A stretch of DNA of 11,634 nucleotides, taken from contig JASHXR010000080.1 of assembly GCA_030043435.1 (NCBI GenBank), positions 1-11,634 on the forward strand, read 5' to 3'. The notes beneath the pieces were generated by a model, which saw nothing but the letters and a program-made list of their open reading frames with translations, searched no databases and was not told the origin of the DNA. Made by a program: the position numbers and the translations under genes. Position 1 is the stretch's first letter; each line of letters opens with the position of its first letter. Of the stretch, positions 1 to 8,200 are shown one piece after another. The DNA is from Microcaldota archaeon (lineage in GTDB: Archaea; Micrarchaeota; Micrarchaeia; Micrarchaeales; CABMGC01).

Positions 1-100
1 ATTCATGAAGGAGGAAATTGCGCATAGCGACAATGTCCTTCCATGGTACCTCTATGCTTGATAGGATATCCTGTATCAGTATCTTGGGATCTTTGTTCAA
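1..100 (-). CDS. HEPN-domain (DUF86/HepT-like) toxin, partial at window edge
   Basis: This is the first 33 codons of a gene that continues past base 1. Reading the minus strand from the TTG at 98-100 gives a peptide beginning LNKDPKILIQDILSSIE and continuing VPWKDIVAMRNFLLHE. The second part carries the HEPN RNase motif R-X4-H (R27, H32), and the next codon starts with T, which fits the Tyr expected in RX4HXY. In this family HEPN proteins act as RNase toxins, and the paired MNT enzyme neutralises them by AMPylating that Tyr. The TTG start overlaps the antitoxin stop as TTGA, implying translational coupling. Oddly, the catalytic motif normally lies some 70-100 residues in. Here the N-terminal helix joins the PWKDI-RN region directly, so roughly 50 residues of the domain seem absent. 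This may be a natural deletion, a decayed gene or an assembly error. Confidence 0.8.
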   Translation of the reverse strand, partial: MNKDPKILIQDILSSIEVPWKDIVAMRNFLLHE

Positions 101-384
101 AGGACGTCCACCTTTTCAGCAAGAATGGCCCTCCTGAGACGCGGGTCTATTGACCTGTAAGTCACTATATCCACCTTTCTGTCGAGTTTTTCTTCGAGAT
201 CGTTGTACAGGCTGCCGAGATCTAGCAGCGTCTTCCTGCCGTTGAATTCTACAAGCAAGTCTAGGTCGCTGTCCATCCTTGCTTCACCTCTGGCGGTAGA
301 ACCGAAAATTGCTGCCTTTGCGACACTGTACCTCTTTAGAATAGGCCTTATTGACCTTTTGACCTTATCGATGTCGTTTGCCAT
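97..384 (-). CDS. mntA: MNT-type minimal nucleotidyltransferase, antitoxin of HEPN/MNT pair
   Basis: A complete 95-residue protein of the DNA polymerase beta-like minimal nucleotidyltransferase family. The active-site signature is intact: G28-S29 in AIFGSTARGEA, then D40 and D42 in DSDLDLLVEF (the GSx10DxD pattern), and a third acidic residue, D72, in KVDIVT. In characterised pairs such enzymes transfer AMP from ATP to the tyrosine of the HEPN toxin motif and so silence its RNase activity. That role is inferred here from the family and the adjacent HEPN frame. The ATG at 382-384 is preferred because a TATA-like box lies about 26 bases upstream, predicting a leaderless transcript beginning at or next to the ATG. 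The stop overlaps the HEPN start by the bases TTGA. Length is normal for the family and no catalytic residue is missing. Confidence 0.93.
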   Translation of the reverse strand: MANDIDKVKRSIRPILKRYSVAKAAIFGSTARGEARMDSDLDLLVEFNGRKTLLDLGSLYNDLEEKLDRKVDIVTYRSIDPRLRRAILAEKVDVL

Positions 385-404
385 GATACTATACGGTTGG
401 TAAA

Positions 405-415
405 AGCATTTAAGC
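405..415 (-). promoter_or_regulatory. TATA box of the MNT/HEPN operon
   Basis: On the minus strand this reads GCTTAAATGCT, an archaeal TATA-like element. Its centre is about 26 bases from the A of the antitoxin ATG at 384, the usual spacing from box A to transcription start. The mRNA would therefore be leaderless or nearly so. No operator-like inverted repeat was recognised here. Confidence 0.5.
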
Positions 416-571
416 CTAAGTACCGGAAGGCATTAGCTGAAAGCCATAAGCAGTGCAATTAGCTATCGCAGGACAGGCACGAGAACATGGGAAGATGGTA
501 CATAGGCGTGGATGGCGTCAGGACGATGCTTAACTGCATGTGGCTTGGCCTCTAGCGCCACAGGAGGGCAG
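416..571. other. Intergenic stretch with no supported gene
   Basis: This lies between the antitoxin promoter and the end of the NAC gene. No tRNA, C/D-box RNA or convincing coding frame was seen. A 23-codon plus-strand frame (487-555) exists, but it has no promoter-like element at the right distance and no recognisable product. Confidence 0.4.
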
Positions 572-994
572 CTATCCCCCCTTGAGCTTGAGTATCGCCT
601 CTGCTATATTGCCGTTGGACTCCTCAAGCGCGGCCCTGGCCGCAGCGTCGTCGCTTACGCCTGCCTGCTCCTTGACCATGGCCACGTCGTCATCGCTTAT
701 CTCGACCTTCGCCGCCTCCTTCCTCATCTCGCGCACCGACCCGCTTATCTGGAATGACTTGGTCCCCTGCGCCTCTATCATCATAACCTGCGGGTCCTCT
801 ATCACTATCTCGCTGTCTGACGACTCGATAACGACGCGCTGCGCGTCTATCTCGCTGGATTTTATCCCCATCCTGTCCATCATCTTCTTTATCGACTTAG
901 GGTCGAGGTTCGGCATCATTCTATCACTGCTATTATCGGCGTCTCTCAGCGTGGGGGCCTTGGCGCCTATCCCTTTGCCCTCTTCATCAGCCAT
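572..994 (-). CDS. nac: Archaeal nascent-polypeptide-associated complex protein (NAC)
   Basis: NAC binds near the ribosomal exit tunnel and shields emerging chains; in archaea it is a homodimer of a single alpha-type subunit. With the ATG at 992-994 the protein has 140 residues. The parts are a basic/amphipathic N-terminal stretch (PNLDPKSIKKMMDRMG, about 28-43), the NAC beta-barrel domain (about 44-90, with IVIEDPQV and the GTKSFQISG strand pair), and a C-terminal UBA domain (about 98-137, with AGVSDDAAARAALEESNG followed by NIAEAILKLK). Archaeal homologues are usually about 110-120 residues and begin just before the PNLDPK-like region. That would correspond to M26 (917-919) or M27 (914-916), preceded by GTGAT, a partial Shine-Dalgarno match. 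The 25-residue polar extension is therefore uncertain. The gene is transcribed divergently from the membrane protein gene. Confidence 0.95.
   Translation of the reverse strand: MADEEGKGIGAKAPTLRDADNSSDRMMPNLDPKSIKKMMDRMGIKSSEIDAQRVVIESSDSEIVIEDPQVMMIEAQGTKSFQISGSVREMRKEAAKVEISDDDVAMVKEQAGVSDDAAARAALEESNGNIAEAILKLKGG
914..928 (-). promoter_or_regulatory. Shine-Dalgarno-like GTGAT before an alternative NAC start
   Basis: On the minus strand GTGAT lies about 4 bases upstream of the tandem ATG codons encoding M26-M27 of the longer NAC reading. It matches part of GGAGGTGAT, the complement of the archaeal 16S tail. Starting here gives a 115- or 114-residue protein of normal family length. By contrast the upstream ATG at 994 has only an AGGA touching the start codon, which is too close for a usual ribosome binding site. 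Confidence 0.4.
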
Positions 995-1057
995 TCCTGC
1001 CTGGACTCAAGGCGCCATTCCCATACGGCCGTATGTCCCAATCGTCATATGCATCAC

Positions 1058-1070
1058 AAGTATATAAAAC
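1058..1070 (-). promoter_or_regulatory. TATA box of the NAC gene
   Basis: The minus strand reads GTTTTATATACTT, a strong archaeal TATA box. Its centre near 1064 predicts transcription start around 1038, so the NAC mRNA would carry a leader of about 44 bases to the ATG at 994, or about 119 bases to the ATG at 919. A tiny uORF (ATG at 1022-1024, TGA ending at 1007, five codons) would lie in this leader. Confidence 0.7.
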
Positions 1071-1117
1071 AGCTTGGGAAAGGGAGGCAGAGGAGAGAAG
1101 CCGCAGCACCATAGACA

Positions 1118-1128
1118 CTTTAAATACC
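1118..1128 (+). promoter_or_regulatory. TATA box of the membrane protein gene
   Basis: CTTTAAATACC is centred near 1123, 26 bases before the ATG at 1149. The spacing predicts transcription beginning on the start codon itself (leaderless mRNA). The box lies about 55 bases from the NAC TATA box on the opposite strand, so the two genes share a compact divergent promoter region. Confidence 0.72.
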
Positions 1129-1148
1129 TTTCCTGAGAGTATATCTGC

Positions 1149-1823
1149 ATGAAGGACGAGGCGTGGGAGAGGGCTACGAAGCTGGTTGTCGACCATTTTG
1201 TCGAGCTCCTTATACTCGCGGTAGTGCTTGCGGTAATAATCATAGTGATACTGGCAGTGATCGCAGGGCTAGCGGACATAGTCGGAGTGGTCTCGGCGCT
1301 GGCCGCGCTCTTCGTCTCGTTCGTACTGGGAGGCATCGCCGCGGGGTTCCTCATAGGATGGTACGTCTCCGCGATGTTCAGCGCCTCTGACGCGCTCCAC
1401 AGGAAGGAGAGGGTCAACTACGTAGGGTGCGTGCAGCACGGACTGTCCCGCCTGCTCTCCAGGAAGAAGGTACTCGGCCTCATTCTCGGCCTCGGCCTCA
1501 TCTCTGGCTTGGTAGGCATGGTATTCGGAGTGGTGCTAGGCGGTGCAGGCGCGCTCATAGGAGATGTCATAAGTGGCGCGCTCCTCTCCGCAGCAGCTGC
1601 ATACGCGCTCATGATGCTGAACCTGAAGGAAGATGGCACTAACCTGGGCCGCTTCTTCGGCGAGATAAACAATGGCTCGTCGAACAACGGCCTCTTCGTC
1701 TACATCGCAGTGCTCGTGCGCATCATTCCTGTGGTCGGCGCTGTGATACAGTTCGTCTGTCTGCCGCTTGCAGTGGTCATTGTCGGCAGCCACAAGGCGC
1801 ACAAGGAGCACACGGCGAAGTAA
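1149..1823 (+). CDS. Multi-pass membrane protein of unknown function
   Basis: A 224-residue integral membrane protein. After a charged amphipathic N-terminus (1-19) the hydrophobic segments are about 20-39, 44-73 (with GGIAAGFLIG), 107-131, 133-157 and 184-213. Loops between them are short and basic (LHRKERVNY around 83-91, SRKK around 104-107), with a polar loop at 158-183 (EDGTNLGRFFGEINNGSSNN). The C-terminus is His/Lys-rich (SHKAHKEHTAK). Gly-rich helix pairs such as GLILGLGLISG suggest tight helix packing. No catalytic, transporter or receptor motif was recognised. The last helix (RIIPVVGAVIQF) loosely recalls the end of DUF4013-type archaeal membrane proteins, a weak resemblance only. 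The start is supported by a TATA box exactly 26 bases upstream. It is convergent with the small tail-like gene downstream, so no operon partner suggests a role. Confidence 0.85.
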   Translation: MKDEAWERATKLVVDHFVELLILAVVLAVIIIVILAVIAGLADIVGVVSALAALFVSFVLGGIAAGFLIGWYVSAMFSASDALHRKERVNYVGCVQHGLSRLLSRKKVLGLILGLGLISGLVGMVFGVVLGGAGALIGDVISGALLSAAAAYALMMLNLKEDGTNLGRFFGEINNGSSNNGLFVYIAVLVRIIPVVGAVIQFVCLPLAVVIVGSHKAHKEHTAK

Positions 1824-1859
1824 TGAGTTTATCAGCTGCCAGATCCTCCAGTATATCCT

Positions 1860-1873
1860 CTCAAGGCCTTGAG
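1860..1873. repeat. Perfect 14-base palindrome between convergent genes
   Basis: CTCAAGGCCTTGAG is perfectly self-complementary and lies in the 88-base gap between the ends of the membrane protein gene and the small anchor-like gene. It could be a bidirectional termination or processing site, or chance. No T-rich tract, the usual archaeal terminator signal, follows on either strand. Confidence 0.35.
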
Positions 1874-1911
1874 TGAGCCCTTATCAAAGGCAGGCAGAAG
1901 GAGACTGTAAG

Positions 1912-2157
1912 TCATCCGCGCCTTCTTGCCGCGCTGTTGTATACTAAGTAGCCTACGATGATGGCCGCGGCTATCGCGACGCCTATGGGCAGTATCGGGG
2001 AGAGCGTGGTAGAGGAGGCCATGCCGATAGGAGCTGCGTTGGTCACGTTCGTATGCACAGGCACAGGTATCGTAGTAGATGCTGCCGAGGATGCGCCTGC
2101 GGCGGCGGATGCGGCTGCAGCTGCTGCGAGCGAAACTGATGCGGTTATTCGGTTCAT
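1912..2157 (-). CDS. Small single-pass protein, paralogue of the giant protein's C-terminal anchor
   Basis: Read from the ATG at 2155-2157 this is an 81-residue protein: an Ala/Ser-rich stretch (about 6-27), a Thr/Pro/Val segment TTIPVPVHTN (28-37), LPIG at 56-59, a membrane helix (about 57-73) and an arginine end (RRRG). The order and spacing match the C-terminus of the neighbouring giant protein, which has TTTIPAPTHTN, then LPIG, a helix and seven Arg. The similarity also shows in the DNA (2047-2082 against 2405-2440). An upstream in-frame ATG at 2200-2202 would give 96 residues, but that codon lies in the likely TATA box. The ATG at 2157 leaves a short leader with TGATCC, a partial Shine-Dalgarno match. 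It may be an independent small surface protein or the remnant of a larger one. No clear signal peptide and no function recognised. Confidence 0.6.
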   Translation of the reverse strand: MNRITASVSLAAAAAASAAAGASSAASTTIPVPVHTNVTNAAPIGMASSTTLSPILPIGVAIAAAIIVGYLVYNSAARRRG

Positions 2158-2190
2158 AGGATCAAGTCTCGGCAATATCTCAGCAAGCAC

Positions 2191-2200
2191 GTTTATAAAC
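2191..2200 (-). promoter_or_regulatory. TATA box of the small anchor-like gene
   Basis: GTTTATAAAC is a palindromic archaeal TATA element. In the minus direction it predicts transcription near 2170, some 13 bases before the ATG at 2157. It overlaps the upstream in-frame ATG (2200-2202), which argues against that codon being the true start. Confidence 0.6.
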
Positions 2201-2221
2201 ATGCGCTAATCATTTGCGGGT

Positions 2222-2258
2222 GGCCTATGGCAGGCCCTGGCGCTAGGCGACTGGCGCT
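2222..2258. repeat. Short hairpin and direct repeat after the giant gene
   Basis: A 5-bp stem with a 5-base loop (GGCCT at 2222-2226, AGGCC at 2232-2236) and a nearby direct repeat of CTGGCGCT (2237-2244 and 2251-2258) lie between the stop of the giant gene and the next promoter. Either could take part in 3' end formation. No T-tract was seen, so a terminator call is not justified. Confidence 0.3.
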
Positions 2259-2260
2259 GT

Positions 2261-5200
2261 CTATCTCCTGCGCCTCCTTCTCCTTCCGAAGGCGACGAAC
2301 CCTGCGACTATAGCCGCTATTACCGCGATTATGCCTATCGGCAGGGCTGCTCCGAGCGAGGTCAGTGCGGAGAGCGGGCTTGGTGCAAGCGACCCTCCTG
2401 TGCTGTTCGTGTGCGTAGGCGCAGGTATCGTCGTCGTAGGAGGTGTCTTAGGCGTGACAGGGGCTACGGTGGTCAGCGGCAGCGTGGTGGTTGCCGTGCT
2501 TGTGCTGTTGGCCGAGTTTGTCACAGTCGTAGCCGCAGCGCTGCTGGAAGGACCGCAGATGTCAAGCGTTATGGTCTGCTGTATCGGTATGTAAGAGATC
2601 GCCTTCACCGTCGCGTTGAAGCTCTCGTTGCCTATCAGGCCCAGCGAGACAGTGCTGTCGTTGCTTATCGTGTATGAGTTGCCGTTCACTGAGATCCCTG
2701 CGCTGGTAGGCGTGATGAAGTTCTCGACTACTGTGAAGTCCTGGCCGTCAAGCTTGAAGACGACCTTACCGAGCTGCGTGAAGTTGGCTATCTGGTCGCA
2801 TGCGCCCATCGATGTCACAGTAGGCAGGTCTGGGCTACTGCCGCCTCCGCCACCTCCGCCTCCTGAGCCGCCGCTGCCTCCGCTGCTGACAGTGGTGGTT
2901 GGCGCAGGGTTGACCGTGATTACAACATTCGCCGATAACTGCGTCGGGGAGAGCCCTGCAGCGTAGGTGAACGTGCCTGTGCTGCTTGCAGTGAGCGAGA
3001 TGGTATTGCTTCCTCCGCTAGTGAATATCTCCACTCCGTTACCGTTGTCGCTGCACCCTGTGCACTCCACGGCTGAGCCAGAGGTCATGTTGAACAGGAA
3101 GACGGGATTGCTCGGGAACGACCCTCCGGTCACGCTGATCGTGAAGGTCTCTGTCTGGCCTACTGTAATGCTGCTGTTTGAAGGCGAGATTGCCAGGGAC
3201 GCTGACGACCCTGACCCAACGGCACTGACAGTCACAGGAACAGAGTTGAACGTGTACGGAGTCGTTGTCCCCTCGTCTGTGACCACTGCGTTGTATGTCA
3301 CGCTTCCTGAGAGCGCGTTGAACTGGTATGCAACGCTGCCGTCAGCTGCGCCTGTTACGGTGTTGGCTATAGTGCCGTTGCTGTAGAGGAATTGCACAGT
3401 GAATGGACCTGCTCCTCCGCTGATGTCTGCGGTAAGCGCATCGCCCTGTCCTGAAGTCGGCGAGGTCGAGCTTGCAGAGAGCGCCACTGATGGAGTTGCA
3501 TATGCGGTTATGGTAGTCATGCTGTTGGCCGTTGCCTGAGGGTCTGAGTCAGTTATCATGGCATTGAAATCGTTGATGCCGACGGTGCATGGCAGGTCTG
3601 GAAGCAATATAGGGAACGCATTATCCAGGGAGTTGTATGTGTAGTATTGCCCATAGATAGGGTTTGTTGCGAGGTCACCAGACAGGCCGCATCCGTCTAT
3701 GCTCAATGTGTAATAAATAGGTGTGCCGCCAGAGACCTGCACGTTGACCATTTCTGGCTGTCCAAGGTCTATTATCGGGTTGCTTACTGTGAAGCTAGTT
3801 ATCGAGAGGGCATTGGTGACGGCTATTTGCGCAGTCGTCGCACTGAGCGACTGTACGCCGTCATTCGCGGTGAAGACGAACTGGCAGTCGCTGGTCGCGC
3901 TCGTAGGGGTGTATGTGAAGCTCGTGCCGTTGAACGGAGTGCTGAATCCAGGGCAGGCCGCGCTCGGCGCGACCGTCCAACCATAGGTGTACGAGCCTGT
4001 GCCGCCTGTCGCGCTGCCGAGCACGTTGACGCCTATGCCAACGTCAGTCGCAGTAGCGACGCCAGGTGTCGCTGACACGGCGAGCGATGGGTTTACAACG
4101 AGCGTGTTTGAGAGTATCTCGCAGTTTATGACATTGGCGTTTCCGCTAGGGTAGCACGTCGTAGGATACGCGTTGTATGTAGCGTCCTTGACTATCACGT
4201 TGACCGTGTCGGTGCCAAGCGCGTTGCTTCCAGGCGCGTACGTTATGCTGTAGTCTGTAGGCACTTCCGTGTTCGATGGGTCGGTCGCAGCCACGCTGAA
4301 CGTGTTGTCATATACTGCGACTCCGTTGTTGGAGATAGTGTACTCGAACGTATATGGCGAGACGCCGTACTGCACGCTCGCGGTTATAAGCGTGTTCTCG
4401 CCGAGGCCTATTGCAGGAGGTATCGCAGACACATTGGAGTTGAGCACATGGGCCACGACTATGGTGTTTGTCGGAGAGCTGAACGTGTATGCAGGGTTGG
4501 TGCCCTGGTCTGACACCTGGGCGAGGTATGTGAATGAGGTGCTAGGCGCATTCGAGCTCACTACGAACGAGATGCCGCCTGAGCCTCCTGGGCTGAGTAT
4601 GGTAGTGCTGAATGCAGTTGAGACAGGCGTGCCTGTGGTGTCATTCCATAAGGTTATCTGGAATGGCCCTGTCCCGCCTGTTATCGATATGGTGTACGTC
4701 TCTACTGCTCCTGAGTCGATCGGCGTGACCAGAGGCGTGAACGTGATTGTAGGCGCAGGGTTGACGAAGACATCGACAGCCCCGTCCATCGTGTTTGGCG
4801 TAGCGTCTGTCACACTCACAGTGAACATGTCAGTGGTAGGCACTGTTGTGCTGACGACCACGTTGCATGTCTCAGACATGCTTGAGGTAGAGGCTATGTC
4901 GCATGAAGAGGTTCCTGGGCCGCTCCATGAGTATGCATACGATCCCGTCCCTCCAGTCACTGTGGCGAGGAGCGAGAGCGGCTGGTCAGAGTCGAGCGAC
5001 GATGAGGAGCTGGTCAGCGCGACACCGAAGGTTCCCACTGTTACCGGTGAGACTGTCGAGTTGACTACGTTGTGTACGCTTGTGCCGTCGTCGGTCACCT
5101 GGAGCTTGAAGAGGTACGTTCCCTGGGCCGTGCCTGAAGTAGTCACGAAGTCGTAGGTGTCGCAGCTGTTCGCACCTGATACTGTGGAGTATGACGCACT

Positions 5201-8200
5201 TCCAGGCTGCTCCACATACCACTGGCAGTAGAAGTTCGCAGAGTTAGTCCCTCCTACCACGTTCCCAGAGAGCACTGCTGTGCTTCCAGGCGTGATCTGG
5301 TTTGGTGATGCAGAGGTCGTTGCGCTCAGCGCAGGATACACGCTTACCCCCTCTCCCCCTGGCGAGAGCGTGGACTGGTTTACAGACTCAGGTGTCATGG
5401 AGTTGTCTGTTACGAGGGCGTTGAACTCCCATGTCCCTATTGCGGTGTTTGCATTGGTGACGAATATGTACTGGTAGCTGTCTGCCCCTGGTATCGCGTT
5501 CCACGTGTATGTGTCTCCAGGCTGGCTGTACCACTGGAACGTGTAAGGCGAGGTCCCTCCTACCACAGTCACAGTCTCAGTGGAGATCTGGCCCTGGTCC
5601 ACTGTTGGAGCTGATGAGGTTATAGGCTTTGTAACGAGAGGAGGGCTGACGTCTACCGTTGCCGTAGAAGTGGCAGTCTCTGCAGGGGAGCCAAGCGAGT
5701 TGTCAGTGACTGTCACAGAGGCAGTAAGCCCTGTGCCGATAGTGCTGCCGGTAATGGTGCAGTAGTCAGCGGTCCCGCATCCTGCGGAGACTGTGAGCAG
5801 GCTGTTTACAGTCCATGAGTATGAGTATGGTGCAGTTCCGTAGTTGGCGACTGCGTTGAACGTGTAGCTCTGGCCCTGGTCGATCGTTATGCTAGGCAGG
5901 GCGTTGACCGTGAGCTCAGGGTTCACCATCACGTTGAACGTGGTGTAGTTGACCTCACCTGAGATGTCGCTGACCGCAAGCTGGACCTCGTAGTTGCCTG
6001 CCTGAGGGAACTGGAGCTCATTGTGCCCGAGGTCTGTGAACGTGGTGCTAGGCCCGCTCAGTATCGAGTATGTGTACTGGTTCGTGCCTGTGCCGCCTGA
6101 GGTGGCGTTGGTGAATGTGGTGTACTGGTCAAGGCTTATAGGCGTGTTCGCACTGAACGAGGTGAACTCGAGCGGAGGCATGACCGTGATCAATATAGAG
6201 TTGGATGCAGTCTCGCCGCTCGCGTCAGTTGCAGTAAGTATTACGTTGTATGCAAAGTTACCGTATGCGATCCCGTTGAACTGGAAGATGTTGTTGCCCT
6301 GGTAGACCACGTTGGATGTCGCAGAGCAGCCTGCGATTATTACGCACTTCTGCACGTCATAGGAGTATGTGACGCTGCCCGTCCCTCCTATGGTGTTGTT
6401 TGTGAACGTGACGAACTGGTTGATCGAGATGTCGGTCATGCTGGCCTTGAACGAGAGCTCGAGAGGAGGGGTCACCATTACGAGAGCATTGTCCGAGTCA
6501 GCCACAGAAGCAGGCTGTGGCGTAGTAGCGCCAGGTATCGCGCAGCTATATGTCGCAGTGGAGTTGAAGTATGGTTGCTGCGAGTTCGTTATCAGGTTGT
6601 TGTTAGTGTAGACAGTGCAGCCAGGAGCATAGACGAGTATAGGCGATGCGGTATAGTCGTTGAGCGACTGGTTATTGTAGTATATGTTGTTTATCTTGGT
6701 GTTCACTATCTCGCCTGCAGAGCCGAAAGCGAACTGGACGCCGTTCTGCGCGGTTAGGATGGTGTTGCCAATGCCGTCTATACTGCTGTTCATGACGTTG
6801 CACAGCGTGCCCACGTCGTCGCAAGTTATAGCGTTCTTCTGGAAGTTGTTGACAGTGACGTTGTTTATGTTGAGCGTAGACTCGTCTCCCTGTTGGGCTT
6901 CTGCGACTATACCCTGAGGTGCGTCGGACTGGCAGCCGAATGAAGATGCGCCAAGCTCTGTGTTTGTCACAAATGCGTTCTCGATGCTTCCTGCTGCGTC
7001 TAGATAGTCTATCCCGTCAGCCTCCTGGGCCCCACAGCCTGACACCAGGCTTGCGGCGTTGACGTTGTTCACCTGGAGGTTCTCTATGTTGACGTCAGTC
7101 ACTCCCTGTACGAGTATTCCTGGGGCAAAGCCTAGGTACGAGTCATAGCCAGTTGCAAGGATACTGAATGAAGTAGGCTCTATTATGGTGTTGGACGCTC
7201 CAGACCCAACCAGCGTTATGCCGTTGGTGGTTATCGAGACCTGCTCGTCGTACGTGCCAGGGTAGACGTATATGGTCGTGTTAGGCAGGGCAGCGTTTAC
7301 TGCGCCCTGTATGGTTGTGAAGCAGTCAGGTATGCTTGTGCAGCTTGCGCTCACATTCTCGTAGTGCTCAGGGTTCTCGGTGTCTGTTACAGCTACAGAG
7401 TACACGAAGTTGCCTGTTGCGCCTGATACGACGTTGTATGTGCTTGCTGTAGCGCCTGCTATTGCGCTAGTGCCGTTGTACCACTGGTAGGTGAATGGGC
7501 CTATGCCCCCAACCACGTTGGATGTCAGGAGGACGTTCTGCGGAGGCGTGTCATCGCTTATAGCAGTGTTTGAAGGCGTTACGGTAGCCGTAGGAGCTGC
7601 AACCACTCCGACTATAGCGTTGTTCGAATATACAGTCAGAGTTGAAGGCGTTGCGCCAGGTGTCGCGCCAGTATCAGTGACTGAGACCGAGTACTGGAAC
7701 GTGCCGAGTGCGTTTCCAGGCACCGTGAGCGTAGTCCCCGTGTCGCTCATCGGCGTTGAGCCGTTGTACCACTGGTAGGTGAATGGGCCTATGCCGCCCA
7801 TCACAACCGCGTTGAGCGTGACAGACTGGCCCTGCTCCTCTGTTGTCTCATATGGGAAGATGCTGACAGTCGGGGCGTAGTTGACTATTACGGTGTCGTT
7901 AGGCGTGTTCGCTACCTCGGCAGAGGCATCTGTGACGCTGACGTTGACGTAGTTGTACGAGGGGTATGCGTATGAGCCAAGGCTGTTGAACGTGCATGTA
8001 GCCGAGTCAGCGCAGAGCTGCGTTCCGTAGTCCTCCCACGTGTATACGTCATTGCCTGTGCCGCCTGTAGAGGTTGCGGTAAGCGTGAAGGTCTGGCCAG
8101 TGTCTATTATTATGTTCTGTGGCGCCACAGAGATTGTGAGAGGCGCAGTCACGTCTATGGCCACTGAATTGGAAGCCGTCTCTCCTGTGAGGTCATTCGC

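Noticed and set aside
487..555. 23-codon plus-strand frame starting MGRWYIGVDG
   Set aside because: It looks mildly protein-like but is very short, with no promoter-like element at the right distance and no family match. Not enough to call a gene.
576..581. Run of six C at the end of the NAC gene as a phase-variable tract
   Set aside because: It is short and encodes the terminal Gly-Gly next to the stop, so slippage would barely change the protein.
540..1067. 175-codon plus-strand frame over NAC
   Set aside because: It is the shadow of the NAC gene, whose minus-strand product matches the family from end to end.
2200..2202. ATG giving a 96-residue version of the small anchor-like protein
   Set aside because: It overlaps the likely TATA box GTTTATAAAC. 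The ATG at 2155-2157 fits the predicted transcription start better.
4269..5156. 295-codon plus-strand frame
   Set aside because: It is antisense to the giant repeat gene. The giant gene's codon use leaves several long opposite frames open, and this one gives no sensible domain, promoter or ribosome binding site.
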